Assembly: GCF_003672135.1 (NCBI RefSeq)
Contig: NC_039507.1
Span: 8,633,624 to 8,697,623 of the forward strand
DNA from: Ooceraea biroi
Lineage: Eukaryota > Arthropoda > Insecta > Hymenoptera > Formicidae
Direction: 5' to 3'
Length of the DNA stretch: 64,000 nt
Shown: in pieces, positions 23,794 to 35,567 of the stretch
How positions within the stretch are numbered: the stretch's first letter is position 1
Layout of the letters: every line of letters begins with the position of its first letter
The notes under the pieces: generated by a model
The model's database searches: none
The model's input: the letters and a program-made list of their open reading frames with translations, nothing else
Told to the model about the DNA's origin: nothing
Program-made: the position numbers and the translations under genes

Positions 23794-25080
23794 TTGGGTC
23801 GTCCGGAAAGTTCGTGCCGATTTTGAAGGAAAATTCAAAGGCAACATTTTTTTATGTCGATAACTATTTATTGACTTATGTATGCACCGTTTTGTTTCAC
23901 AACCTTTGTCCATCTTTCACGCAACTGGAAGATTCCATTCTCCCAGAACTTCTTAGGTTTCTCGGCGAAAAACTCCTCAAGGTGGTTTTTTATGTCGATC
24001 AAAGAGTTGAAGTTCTTGCCGCTAAGAGAATTTTGCAAAGACCTAAATAAGTGAAAGTCTGAAGGTGCAATGTCTGGTGAATACGGTGGGTAAGGTAGCA
24101 CATCCCAGCCAAACTCCAACAATTTTTGTCGGGTAGTCAAAAAAACATGAGGTCTGGCATTGTCCTGATGGAACACGACGCCCTTCCTATTAGCTAATTC
24201 TGGACGTTTTTCCTGAATCGCTGTCTTTAATTCGTCTAGTTGCAAGCAGTACTTATCTGCATTTATCGTTTGGTTGTGTGGTAGGAGCTCATAATATAGG
24301 ATTCCTTTCCAATCCCACCAGACACAGAGCATGACTTTTTTTGGATGAAGGCCGGCTTTCGAAGTGGTTAATGCTGGTTCATTTCGCTTACCCCAGGATC
24401 TTTTTCGTTCTACATTGTTGTAAATGATCCATTTTTCGTCACCCGTCACTAATTGCTTCAAAAATGGTACGTTTTCGTTGCGCTTGTACAGCGAGTCGCA
24501 GATGGAAATGCGATCCATTAAATTTTTTTCGGCCAAATTATGCGGAACCCATACATCATAGCGACTTACGTAACCAAGCTTCACTACATGATCGTGGACA
24601 GTGGTTTTCGATATTTTCAGTATCTCTGCTAATTCGCGTGTCGTGTAGCGCGGGTTATTCTCGATCAGTGTCTTGATTTGGTCATCATCAGTAGTAGAGG
24701 GTCTGCCCGAGCGTTCTTGGTCTTTAAGGTTAAAATCACCAGCTCTAAACTTAGCGAACCACTTACGTACGGTTCTTTCAGCTAAAGCGCCTTCTCCGTA
24801 AACAGAACATATCGAATTTGTTGCTTGTGAGGCATTTTTGCCTTTCCGGTAATAGAAAAGCATCAAGTGTCTAAAATGTTCTTTGTTTTCTTCCATCTTG
24901 AAAAGAGTACAAAACTGACACGAATCAATTTATCTGAAACAACTTTTTTCCTAAAGATGCGTTGAAATGTCACCTTTAAGCATATGTATATAACTCGTAT
25001 GTTTTCAATAACATTGATATATTCAGACATGTTCCAACGCCATCTATTAAAAATCGGCACGAACTTTCCGGACGACCCAA
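23794..25080 (-). mobile_element. Complete mariner transposon, 1287 bp
   Basis: Perfect 31-bp terminal inverted repeats (23794-23824 and 25050-25080) start TTGGGTCGTCCGGAAAGTTC, with a TA target duplication on each side (23792-23793, 25081-25082). The length is that of full mariners (about 1.3 kb), and the internal transposase frame is unbroken. Perfect repeats plus an intact gene point to a recent insertion. It lies in older-looking sequence that may be an LTR remnant. Confidence 0.97.
23868..24896 (-). CDS. Mariner transposase, full length (342 aa)
   Basis: Cut-and-paste transposase that binds the element's terminal repeats and inserts at TA. The N-terminal half carries two helix-turn-helix regions (about residues 1-50 and 80-110) joined by the RSGRPS linker (62-67), then the mariner motif WVPHNL (116-121). 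The catalytic domain has aspartates at D153 (TGDEKW), D245 (HQDNARPH) and D280 (YSPDIAPSD), the spacing between the last two being 34 residues, the DD34D pattern of mariners. Length 342 matches the family (about 345). No stop or frameshift and no missing catalytic residue, so it could be active. The overall pattern resembles the cecropia/mellifera side of the family more than mauritiana, but subfamily is a judgement from memory. The ATG at 24896 is the natural start, about 150 bp inside the right terminal repeat. Confidence 0.97.
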   Translation of the reverse strand: MEENKEHFRHLMLFYYRKGKNASQATNSICSVYGEGALAERTVRKWFAKFRAGDFNLKDQERSGRPSTTDDDQIKTLIENNPRYTTRELAEILKISKTTVHDHVVKLGYVSRYDVWVPHNLAEKNLMDRISICDSLYKRNENVPFLKQLVTGDEKWIIYNNVERKRSWGKRNEPALTTSKAGLHPKKVMLCVWWDWKGILYYELLPHNQTINADKYCLQLDELKTAIQEKRPELANRKGVVFHQDNARPHVFLTTRQKLLEFGWDVLPYPPYSPDIAPSDFHLFRSLQNSLSGKNFNSLIDIKNHLEEFFAEKPKKFWENGIFQLRERWTKVVKQNGAYISQ

Positions 25081-28000
25081 TATAAATTTGCTTTAGGCAG
25101 AATTGTACAAGTTTAGAGTACTCGCAATTCACGACGGGAGGTCTCTTACTCTGTCAGCCTTTAGTAGGTATATTATTTTGCAGTCTCGACTGTAACCGTC
25201 TACGGATGATAGTATTTTATCAAACGGCGATCCGGCTTCTCGGGAGTTGACCCCTGGATCCTGTTAACTTTAGACAAGCACAGCCATCACAAGAGTGCCA
25301 CACGGTGATCCTGCTCCTTCGAGCATAGGCCGGGTACGGTGCCGTCGGTCATTTGCGCATGCGTTCCTTGCCATCGATGGATCGATGCCAATCGATATTT
25401 GATGCTGACAGTCGATATAACTGGGCATACGCCCCTGGTCATCGTCCATCCTCGTCTGTTCTATGGGTGGAAACACACCTCGCTGTTCTCTCTTCGCTCC
25501 CGTCCACATCGGTCGCCTTCTCACTGCGTCTCCTTCGTCCACAATTCGGTGACCAGAATTGAGAACCTCCCGTTTGTCGAAATACGAGCAGTGCAAGGTT
25601 TATAGTGCAACAATTCAATAATATAATACAATAATTTAACAATTCATACAACAGTTTAAAAAATCAATGATAACTTTCAATAATTTCAAGAATTTCAATG
25701 ACATATTAATAGTATATAGAAAAAATATAACCACATATAAATACGAACATTTACCAAATAAATATATATATATAATAAAATATTTACAATATTTGTATTA
25801 TTACAAATACTTCCGACGAGCCGGATCACGTCGACGTTGGGGGAACAAACTTATACTGTCACAATGTTAAAACAAGCGACCAGATCAAGCAGCAGTCCTC
25901 TGCGACGTCTATCTATTTATTCAATATAAATACAACTAACCAACCGTGTAAAAAGAGTGATTTGATTCAATTGATGTTACACGTTATTGGCCCCAAAGGA
26001 AATTGCGCTTGCTGTCAGACCTGTGCTGCGATTAATTTAATTCTTCTCGCAATTAATCGTGCACACATATAATATATGTCTGCAATGGAATTGATTTTAT
26101 ATTATGCAACAATTCATTTTGTAAGAGATACCGATTTTAATCGGCCACGACAAGATATCGTTCCCATAAATTATCGGCAAAACTCGCCGCAAACGTGACA
26201 TCATAATTATAATTTCATTCTGCCGTTTCACGTGGTCGGTCGAATTACTTGGTCCGTTATCTCGAAATTGGCGTGTACATTGAGATTGCCCGCTATCTTG
26301 CCTGCGCTTCCCTCGCAAAGGTATTGCGCGAAGGACCTAGAGCGTAAATGAAACGGCACGGGCGATCTCACTAAGAAAGGTATACGCGACCAGTTCCAAT
26401 TGCCGGACTCGCTCTCTCGAATTTCGGATACGTGAATCGAAACTGCCGTGATGTGCAACAACGTTCTCAGAAAGTCAATGGTCTGAGAAAGAAGGAGGGG
26501 AAATAAATAAATGGCGGGTACAATATGCTTTCCTCTTGGTAAAGGAACGTGGATACGTATAACGATACTGTTATTAACAACGATTAATTGAGTTAACGTA
26601 AACAGCAATGAAAATCGCACGAACTCGCGGATGTTTTATCAATTATTTTAATTCCCATTAGGATTTATGACAAAAGCGGGATGATCGTGGGATCAAATAT
26701 GACGATACAATATCGATTACTCTACCCGTTACGGTCGTGGACAACTTTAAAGCGCGGAAGCACGAAGCGTTGCAGATACAAAGAAAATTAGATTCCAGCT
26801 TCGAAACGGCAAGTTCTCTCTCTCTCTCTCTTTGTCTGTCTTCCTCCTTTCTTCCCCTCGAGATTCTCGAATTTAAGGAAAGTATATTGCAATCGTCGAT
26901 GGAACCTGCAGAAAGAGGACCGGGGGGAGGGAGAAAAATCGAGTTGGCGAGCACGGTGGAGCCCTGCCCGGTAGGCAGATATACGTCAATAGAGAAACCA
27001 TCTGCTACCGATGGAGCCAACGTTGCTGTCTATTCTGTGGGGTACATGCCGCGCACATACATGTGCGTACGTGTGTGTAATATACGTATACGTGTATGCA
27101 GCATCACGTCGATCTCACGATCTTTTTCTCGGCAACATACGGCAGCTGTGCCCAATTGAGAGGCCTCCTGTCACTGATAGGCTCGGCGACGTCATCGATG
27201 AGAGAGAAAGAAAGAGAGAGAAAAGAAGTAAAGTGCGAAAATAAAAGAAACCCACACGAATCAGTCATTGAGTTCGCGAATCGAGCCGGAAAATGCCGAC
27301 TGGTTCGGAAAAATTTCGTATGGGAAAATTTCCTTTTCCGACCACGCGACGTTGCATGCCTCGAAAACGCGAATCCATCGCAATCATCTCTGTTCTCTTA
27401 TGGTAGATCTTCGAGTGTCAAAGATGTTGAATATACTTCTTCGTTAAAGACGTTTGAGCGGAACGCGATCCAACGGGTATCTCCTTCGTAATTTCAAAGA
27501 TAAAAGGCAGATGGGCGATGTTCGGAATGTTCACATTGTTCTGCTCGCAATTGCATTTTCTCGTCCCAATAGGAATTTGTCAGGTGACAAATCTCTCTTC
27601 TTCCCTCTCTCTCTTTCTCTCGGCGAGATTACCGCCTCTGTACTAAATAACAGTTATCTGAGTATAACTTCACGCGCGGAAGTGTACATACATATTGTGC
27701 CTTTAAAGGTAGATCGATTTTAGCCCGCCTACTTTTATCTTGCTTCGCTGAAGCCAGTTTTATATTCCTAATCTGTACCCGAAACTTCCTCAATAGTATG
27801 TGCAACCGCGTAACGACGGTATGCCAACAATAGCGGATACGAAAAAAAAGTCGAGGTAGAATGGGAAATCGAGATATATGCGGATGGTATTATATGGCGA
27901 GTTCTGTCATGGATAGATTGTCATCGTCCGCAAAATATCGGATGGATATACGTGCTAGCTTCTAAATGATATACTACCGTGCGTCGCGCGAATAACCCGG

Positions 28001-29681
28001 AAAAAAGGAAGGATAAAAAGCAAAATGCGCGAACTAAAGTTTAAATGCGCGTAATTCCAACAGTTCATTAAATCGGCCCTGCATTATCCTAAACTTCGTG
28101 CTTGTTTTATCGTTTTGTCGTAAATGAATTCTTTGATGTCTCATCATTATTAATTCATCGTATTTGTACATACATACAATTGCAAAAAATAAGTGCGCAT
28201 ATATGTATATATTGCAAATATTCTCTCTTTAAATCGTGAAATTCAGTCATGATTTACGTAACAAATAAAAGTTTTATTGTATAACAACATATACTCTCGT
28301 ACAGATGCAAATAGTTGTCAATATGTAAGCTGTAAAAACTAAAACGAAAGGAAATGACAGCTTTTTAATCCTTTTAGAAACCTTTAAAATCCTTTAAAAT
28401 TCTTAGAATAAACACTTAAAAGAACGTATCTTTAAAGAACATGTAACTACAAATATTTATATTTTTTTTACTGTAATCTGAGGAAAAAATGAGAGAAAAG
28501 TAAAAATAAATTCAAATATTCGACAAACGAGTTTTGAATGTGTTTTTATCGTTCAATATTTGTTTATTTTATTGTATCATTGTTATTCATACGAATTTCG
28601 TTATTTAACGATTTTACGAATCTTCGTTATAAATAACGTTATAAAATTGTTAAATTTAACAATTTTACAAGAACTTTACATAAACAATTATGCACTTTTA
28701 CGTGACAAAAGCTGCGCACAAATCTTTCTCTTAATTGTCATATGATTTTTACAGAAAAGTGCAAAAATGGGATAAGTTTAAAATTAAATCACAATATTCG
28801 GAAAAACGGATGCTTCTTTTCTACTTAAAGACGTAATGAAATAATTTTATCCAACCAATTTTCCGGAAATCTCTATTTTAAAGAATCTAAAGAATGCCAT
28901 CGGTATTACGTGTTTATATCTGTGCACATGGCGTTATTATATTATACATACGGATATATCCAATAGCCGAAGAGCGATATGCCAATTGCCTGCAAACATC
29001 GAACACACATCGACGCAGCGTTAGGTCAACATTCGTGCAAATTTTGATCTATAATAAAATTTGATGAAACTGCAAAATATCGAAAAAAATATCACATTCA
29101 AGTGAAAACAAACCAGGTAGTTGTAGACTCGAATTCGACAGGGCGTTTCCGTGATGAGAGTTCAACAGCCACGCAGAGAGGCCAACAGTCGGGCGTCCGG
29201 CCTACTTACTAACAAATTTGATTAAAACTTGCTTCCGATTCGCATACATTTGGTGTAATTATCGAGCAAAATGAGAAGTGAGGCAGTGAAGGGAATAAGG
29301 AGCAGAGTCACTTTGTCGGGCGGAGCACATTAAATTCAGAGGAATCTCATTGCCCAACGGCACCAGCTTCTCCATTCGCGAAACTTTTCAACGCAGCTCG
29401 CATAATAGGCACTCTCGTCCTATCACATTTTAATAATGCGCGAACGGTCCCTTCAGAACATACGGCCGCACGTATAATAGATGGAACGAACGCGTGTTTT
29501 CCTTTTTTCACCTTTATTAAATGTGCATACGTAAAAACTTTGACGGAAAATAACGGAAATGCATGAAAATGTCATTAGGAAATATGCGAAGAGAAAACAT
29601 TTATATGATATGCGTATTAGTGAACCATGAAAGTGTACTTATTTTGTACTTATTTTGTGTTTGTCAGTGAAATCAATATAT

Positions 29682-29691
29682 ACACACACAG

Positions 29692-29718
<27 letters not shown>
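29682..29718. repeat. (CA)n microsatellite
   Basis: About 37 bases of CA with one G interruption at 29691. Confidence 0.92.
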
Positions 29719-29722
<4 letters not shown>

Positions 29723-30845
29723 GAATAGTTCACACTATTCATAGCCTGTATTTTAGCTTGTCGATATTATAAATTCCAATAATTAATTGTATCAGTTTGC
29801 ATAGAATTCGCTGCAGCGTGGCAGCGTCGAAGTTGTACCGAATCAGCTTCGAGAACGAGAACGTGCTTTCGGAAATAGAAGAACGCGCTTCTAAAATGGC
29901 AATTATCGAGATACGTGATCGCGCATCGTTCTTCATTCGAGTGAAAATCAAGTTATAAAAATGAAGAGAACACGGAACGGGAAGGGGACGAAGTGGCGAG
30001 GAGATGGGTAAAAGTAATTTCAGAAGCGAAGAAGAATGGAGAGGAAACCTCGCCGTCCGTTCCGCATGAATATAGAAAATGTAGAGAACTTCAAACCACC
30101 AAGCTACCTACCGCCGACCACAAAGGAAAGATTCCAAAATAGAAATCCCTTAAAGAGAGACGTTTATCGGATTGAAGCGGAAGAGAGAATTCTTGCATCT
30201 TCGCGGAAAAGTTTGTCGATGAAGGAACGGCTTGTTCTCGAGAAATCATCATACCTGAAAGAAAGCGATGGAGAGGTAGCCATTGTCCCGTTCGCAAAAA
30301 TAAGCTCCGCTCTTTGCAGAGCAATTAGCACGTCGCGCTAATTAGCAATAAATTATTTGGACTCTTTGGTGCAAGTTAAATGGCTGTGTGGCAGCAACAC
30401 TTAAGAATTTCTGATCATTAGTTATTCGCAAAGGGGTAACTTAAGACATTTGTCCTTTGCTTCCGATCATTTACAATTAATTAATTACACTAATCATAAT
30501 TACAAGCTTATAATTCATCAGCTAATCAATTAACCGATTTGTTAATGACAAGATGTTTCTTCATCATCGAAATATCGTTTATAAAATAATATAAAATAAT
30601 ATAAAATAGAGAGAAAATGTTGCTTATAATAGGCATCCGTAGAACTTCCGCAACTACGCGTAAGTAACGATTATCGAAGCAGTGAGAATCGTCGAAGGGT
30701 CGAATTGGCTGATGAAGACGTCTTGACCGACGACGACGGCGGTGGCGGAGGGATAATAGCGCGTAATGGGATATTTCAAGTGGCGGGACGGTTTCTTTTA
30801 TCGGGTCTGGCATTTGAATGCAAAGTATTATTCAAATAGCACCAC

Positions 30846-30904
30846 CGTTCGTTCGTTCGGTCGTCCGTTCGTTCACTCGCTCGTTCGTTCGTTCGTTCGT
30901 TCGA
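30846..30904. repeat. (GTTC)n tetranucleotide repeat
   Basis: CGTT/GTTC units with substitutions in the middle (GGTCGTCC, CACTCGCT), ending in a perfect run of six units. It lies inside a minor open frame and explains its Arg/Ser/Phe-Val repeat. Confidence 0.9.
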
Positions 30905-33604
30905 GTGTCTGCATCTCTCTTCTTTGGCTCTTTTCCTATGCTTCTCTCTCTCTCTCCCTCTTTCTCTATCTATCTTTCGTCTACGTAGCTACATCGTTGC
31001 ACCATGGCGGCGCTTGCCCCTGGGACAAGGGGCTTCATTTCCTGATATTCAAATGCGCTCAAACATCATACCCGGCTAACCCGCCGACGCGCTCGACGGA
31101 GGTGCTGCAACGCGGTTTCCGCGTGGATAAGCCGTACCGCGGCTATGCCGTTGCACTCGCCACTGAGGGAACTTGCGGTTTCTGTAGGTTGCCCTCTTTC
31201 TTGCTCCTCTGCTCGATGAAAGATGCAGATTCCCGCGGATACGGCGCGACAGGCAATGAAATCGTAACAACCGCCATTGACGTTCGATGAGTATCATTGC
31301 TGTCATCGTTTGGTACCGTTATCGTCGAAAATCATGCTTGAATCGTGCGTAGCACGCGTATTTCTCGATTATTGCAACAATACGAATATTTAGTCAGACC
31401 ATCGATGCAAACGTTACGCTTCGTACGGAGTTGTGCTAACGGCGGAAAAACTGCCTTGCGGGTTGCGACTCACGGAGAAAATTAACGCGATATTATTGTG
31501 TTACGATCGTTTCGAGATGGAATCCGCGAATTGCACGAGTCTTCTTTTACCTTGCTCCTTACGAGTAATCACGAGGAAAGATACGTGGAATCTCCACAGC
31601 GAACAATGCTGCTCGATACGCGCGCCCTGGAATCTACATTTGCGTTTCTTTGACGTTGTCTTGCCTCGCTTGATCATTCCTCCGTTTCGTTTCATTCTAT
31701 TTTCAAAGCGGAAGGAAGGACTACCACGTGAATTAGAGATGATACGAGACTCTTCGAGAGCGCAAGCTCTCCTCGGACCCGGTCGATGTACTGCCGGTTT
31801 CCGGTCCGTCGTGCATGTCGTCGGGAACGGACGAAAAGACGGAAGATCCCTGGCACGACGTAGAAGGAACAAATAAAATAACGTTCTGGAGAGGAGAGGA
31901 CGATTCCCGGAAAGGAGTTTCGTCTGGGGACATTGAATCTTGGATGAGTAGCAGGACGACAAATTGCTGGATCAAAGCAGCTACTATAGTATCGCTATAC
32001 ACGAATTTTTGTACATCGATATAATTTTGTATTTATATTTTAGCATGTCTTTATATCTCTACATATCTTTCAATACAATTTCAATTATGTTTGTTGCACA
32101 ATACTTTTGCGATGAAAAAATGATACATTAATAAATATTGATTACTTCATCTTCAGTGTTATCCGAGTTATTTAGTTAGATGTTATATCTCTCAAGAGTA
32201 GAGATTTTTTCGAAACTTTGTAATCCATTTTAATCTTGTTACAAAAATACGCGCGACAGTAGTTCATACAATAAATAAAATATAAAGGTTTCGTGACGGG
32301 AGAGGAAGAGAGATTGAATGTCGTTAATGATTAAATAGCCACTATAACGGGACATTTTACGAAACTGCATCGCAAATATCACGACGACAATTCCTCGAAA
32401 GATAAATTATTCGAGCGAATAACGAACACATTTAATGTAGAGGCGCGAGTCACGGAGACACATATAATTTTATGGAATACGAAAGAATGGAAAGTCGCGT
32501 TATCGATCGGTATGCAATCGATGCGATAAGATCGCGACATAATTTACTCAAGAATCCGACTGAGAAACCTTTATTAGAACGTGACTGCCCAAGTTTCGCG
32601 GAATTTTTTCCTTTTTCCTGCAGTTCGGAAGTTTTCTCTCTTATTTCGTTCCTGCCGCGGCGAGCAGAGCGAGCGAAGGAAAATCCTTCTCTCTTTTTTT
32701 TCACGATACGCACAGAAATTCAACCCGTTCAAGCACTGCGAACAGGTTTAATAAGGTCAAGTCGACGGAATTTCCATGTCGGTGTCCTCCATCTTCTTGC
32801 CATTTTTCCGCACACGTCGTCTGGCCATAATGCAACGGCTTTTTTCATCAGCACCGTCTGATGTTCATGTTGGACGGTGTTTTGTATGAAAAGTAGACCA
32901 TAACGCGCAGCGCACCGTTCGCGAACGAGCTTCAGAACCCTACTGACCTAGCCTGCGTGCGATACGGGTGCTTTTACGATCTCATAGAAGCCGCACGGAA
33001 AAGCTTATTTGAGTTCTCGATGCGTGCAAGTCGGTTTTCTATTTTCACAATACAGCTCATTGCGTTTACGTTATTTTAAACAAAGCTTTTTCCGAAGAAA
33101 CAGAATATTTTATCCCCTTCTGCCAGTGTAGTGACCTTGTGACGACGAATGTACGGAAATTTGAAAACTACATTCTTCAGCAAAATTAATAATAATTTCG
33201 CTAAAGAGGAAAGATCAGTTAGAAGAATATATTGTTAGACCGTTGGAATTAAGTTGAATATGTTACGTGGAACCGTCATATTATTATAAAACAAATCATA
33301 ATGTTCTCTCAGTGCAACGGATACAGATGACGATACTGCAAATTTACCATCTTTTTACGCAAGCTCCTTTTTGCTCTAAACTTTTAAATATCAAATTTTT
33401 TCTACCGCAACCGTCTTGATAATCGGCTTAAGGCACGTCACTTTTTCTCGGGGTATTAAGGTCGCGGTGAGCTAAGCAGAATGCTTCATAAGAAACAGCC
33501 GGCCCACGGCGTGCATCCCTGGCAAGACAAACGTTTTTCTCAGAAAATGTAATTAATAATCCCGAATGCGCATGCATTACCGTAGGTTAATGTGCGGCGG
33601 TATA

Positions 33605-33655
33605 ACAGCCGGGGCTGTTCCCGCTTTAGAACCGGGGGCTTCGCCCTAATGGCGG
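33605..33655 (+). other. GC-rich multi-stem patch
   Basis: ACAGCCGGGGCTGT (33605-33618) is a perfect stem with a 2-base loop; about 18 bases on, GGGC-TTC-GCCC (33636-33646) forms a second stem enclosed by CCGC (33621-33624) and GCGG (33652-33655). The surrounding DNA is ordinary. It may encode a small structured RNA or be chance; no known family recognised. Confidence 0.3.
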
Positions 33656-35006
33656 AGTCTCAGAAAACACGAAGCGTGAGTGTCACACTCCGCTCTTATT
33701 CTATATATATATACATATATATAACCTACATACAAGAACAGAATATATATATATATATATGCATATTCTGGGTTCTCCGCGTGTGCTTTTATCCAAATTG
33801 CAACGCCGCATTCGCGTCAGCCTTGAAACAAAATCATAACGGTGAACAAATTACGTCTTTCGAGAGCGTCGAGGTATTAAAGTAATTATATTTACCACCG
33901 ATGATAAGTAGACGAAACGCGCGTGTTCCCTTCCCTACTCTCTTCCTCTTCCTCTACGAGCAGCATCATGCGCGAATTTTCCGAGGCGCGTACACGGAGG
34001 AGTGCACGGAAGCAAATTGGCCAAGCGGGAACACAAACAGCGACGATTTCACGGCGTTCAACTTTGTCGAAGGAAAGCGGTTTATCAAAGCGGAAGCGTG
34101 CTCCACGATTTCCACGCGTAATAACGTAAGGAAACTACTGCTAGTTATCGTATTCGTCTCGCAATTGATCCTGCAGGAGCCTCTCTTTCTCCATTTCTCT
34201 TCCGATGTAACTACTCTTGAAGATAACGCCAACGAAGAGAAAAAGGGAAAAAGAGAGATAGAGAGAACGGATGAGAATCTGTTAGCGACGAAAGTACCAT
34301 GACATTCTGAAGGGGGTGAAACGAAAAGTGCAGTCCGCACGACGGGAACGACACGGGGGTCCAAAGTGGCGCGATAATGAGAAGGGAACAACGCCGGTGT
34401 GCGGACGAGGGACAACGCGAAGGACTAAGAATGAGAAGGAGAGAGTGCGAGAGGGTGAAAACGGAGATACGGGAGGGAGGAGGGCGTAGGAACGTTGAGT
34501 GCCGAGCAATAAGTTGGGGTGATAAATCGGCGAGGCTCGCGCGAGAAGTACCGAGGAAAGAGCCAGAGGTTCGCTGTGCGCACGATGGGCAAGCAACTCG
34601 CGGGGAAGTGGAGAAGTGGAGAGGAAAATAGGGTTGTTTCGGGATTAAAAACGGAGTGGCCGCGCGCTCCGGCTGCTTAAGCATGCAAATGAAAATAATT
34701 TATTCCGGAAATCTGCCGCGCGAGAAGCGATTTATCTCGCACGCACTTTCCGCACCGTCGATCTCGTGTGCGCGAGGTATTATCTTTCCGGGGAAATGGT
34801 GATCGCGATAGCGCGATACCCATAAAATATAATAAACCGTTTTATTACTGATAATACTGATACATCTAAACGTCTTTACATATTTTGAAATAGTTGCTCA
34901 TTTTATATCTATAATGATTGGAACTGTTTCCAAATATGTGTATGTTACGTGCCTTAAAATATTAATTTTAATCAACTTTGTAATTAAAAATATGTCATGA
35001 GTGTCT

Positions 35007-35567
35007 TATATCAAATAAATTAATAAAGGAATAGAAAGCTATATATATATATATATATATAATAACGGTTTATTTTGGAGCGGCTTATTCTTAGTCGACC
35101 AGAAAATATTTGTTACTTTCGATATTTGCTTTCATTGTTATTGACATACATATTTTATTGACATGAAGTATTTTTTTATGAAATTTTTAGTGACTGTTTT
35201 AGTGAAGATGAAATCTTTTCAGTTTGCTTTTTTTTTACTTTTATATTTAACCGCAGTTTTCAGTTTTTAGTTTTTAGTTTTCAAGTTGCTAGTAATTATT
35301 TAGAGATCTATATATATATATATATATATTATATCAAATAAATTAATAAAGGAATAGAAAGCTATATATATATATATATATTAAATATAAAAGTAAAAAA
35401 AAAGCAAACTGAAAAGATTTCATCTTCACTAAAACAGTCACTAAAAATTTCATAAAAAAATACTTCATGTCAATAAAATATGTATGTCAATAACAATGAA
35501 AGCAAATATCGAAAGTAACAAATATTTTCTGGTCGACTAAGAATAAGCCGCTCCAAAATAAACCGTT
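35007..35567. repeat. Large palindrome (187-bp arms) with duplicated flank
   Basis: Arm 35064-35250 (starting AACGGTTTATTTTGGAGC) recurs as a near-perfect reverse complement at 35381-35567. A separate direct repeat, TATATCAAATAAATTAATAA through the following GCTATATATA run, precedes each arm (about 35010-35061 and 35330-35380). So the same flank is followed once by the arm and once by its inverted copy. The loop (35251-35329) contains three to four degenerate AGTTTTTAG units. No open frame. It may be a foldback transposon or the product of an inverted duplication; no target duplication is clear. Confidence 0.75.

Larger units (their letters stand above)
23014..25863 (-). mobile_element. Possible LTR of a minus-strand retrotransposon, disrupted by two transposons
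   Basis: Read on the minus strand, a TGTGACAG start at 25863 and a CA end at 23014 would bracket an LTR of about 964 bases once the mariner, the 595-bp element and their TA duplications are removed. Two bases after that CA comes TGGCGCCC (23004-23011 on +), which matches the start of the lysine-tRNA-type primer-binding sites used by many LTR elements. No second LTR and no gag or pol reading frame is visible to the left, so this would be a remnant. The boundaries are inferred from motifs only, without a second copy to compare. Confidence 0.35.
25864..35006. other. Non-coding DNA, no gene supported
   Basis: About 9 kb without a recognisable exon. It holds microsatellites at 26816-26833 (CT), 29682-29718 (CA), 30846-30904 (GTTC) and 33743-33760 (AT), listed or noted separately, and a structured GC-rich patch at 33605-33655. 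Open frames at 30036-30341 (+), 31433-31876 (+), 31501-31962 (-), 33966-34415 (-) and 34211-34684 (-) overlap frames on the other strand; several are built on pyrimidine-rich sequence. The 101-codon frame at 30036-30341 is purine-rich with a plausible amino-acid mix but has no homology I can name. Confidence 0.4.

Noticed and set aside
31433..31962. 147- and 153-codon frames overlapping on opposite strands
   Set aside because: Long frames on both strands of the same DNA suggest low stop density rather than two genes; no domain or splice context.
33420..33450. TAAGGCACG, the first bases of miR-124
   Set aside because: The match ends after nine bases and no miR-124 hairpin surrounds it.
34211..34684. 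157-codon minus-strand frame rich in Ser, Pro, Leu
   Set aside because: Follows purine/pyrimidine bias of the region; plus strand is open too, and no family is recognisable.
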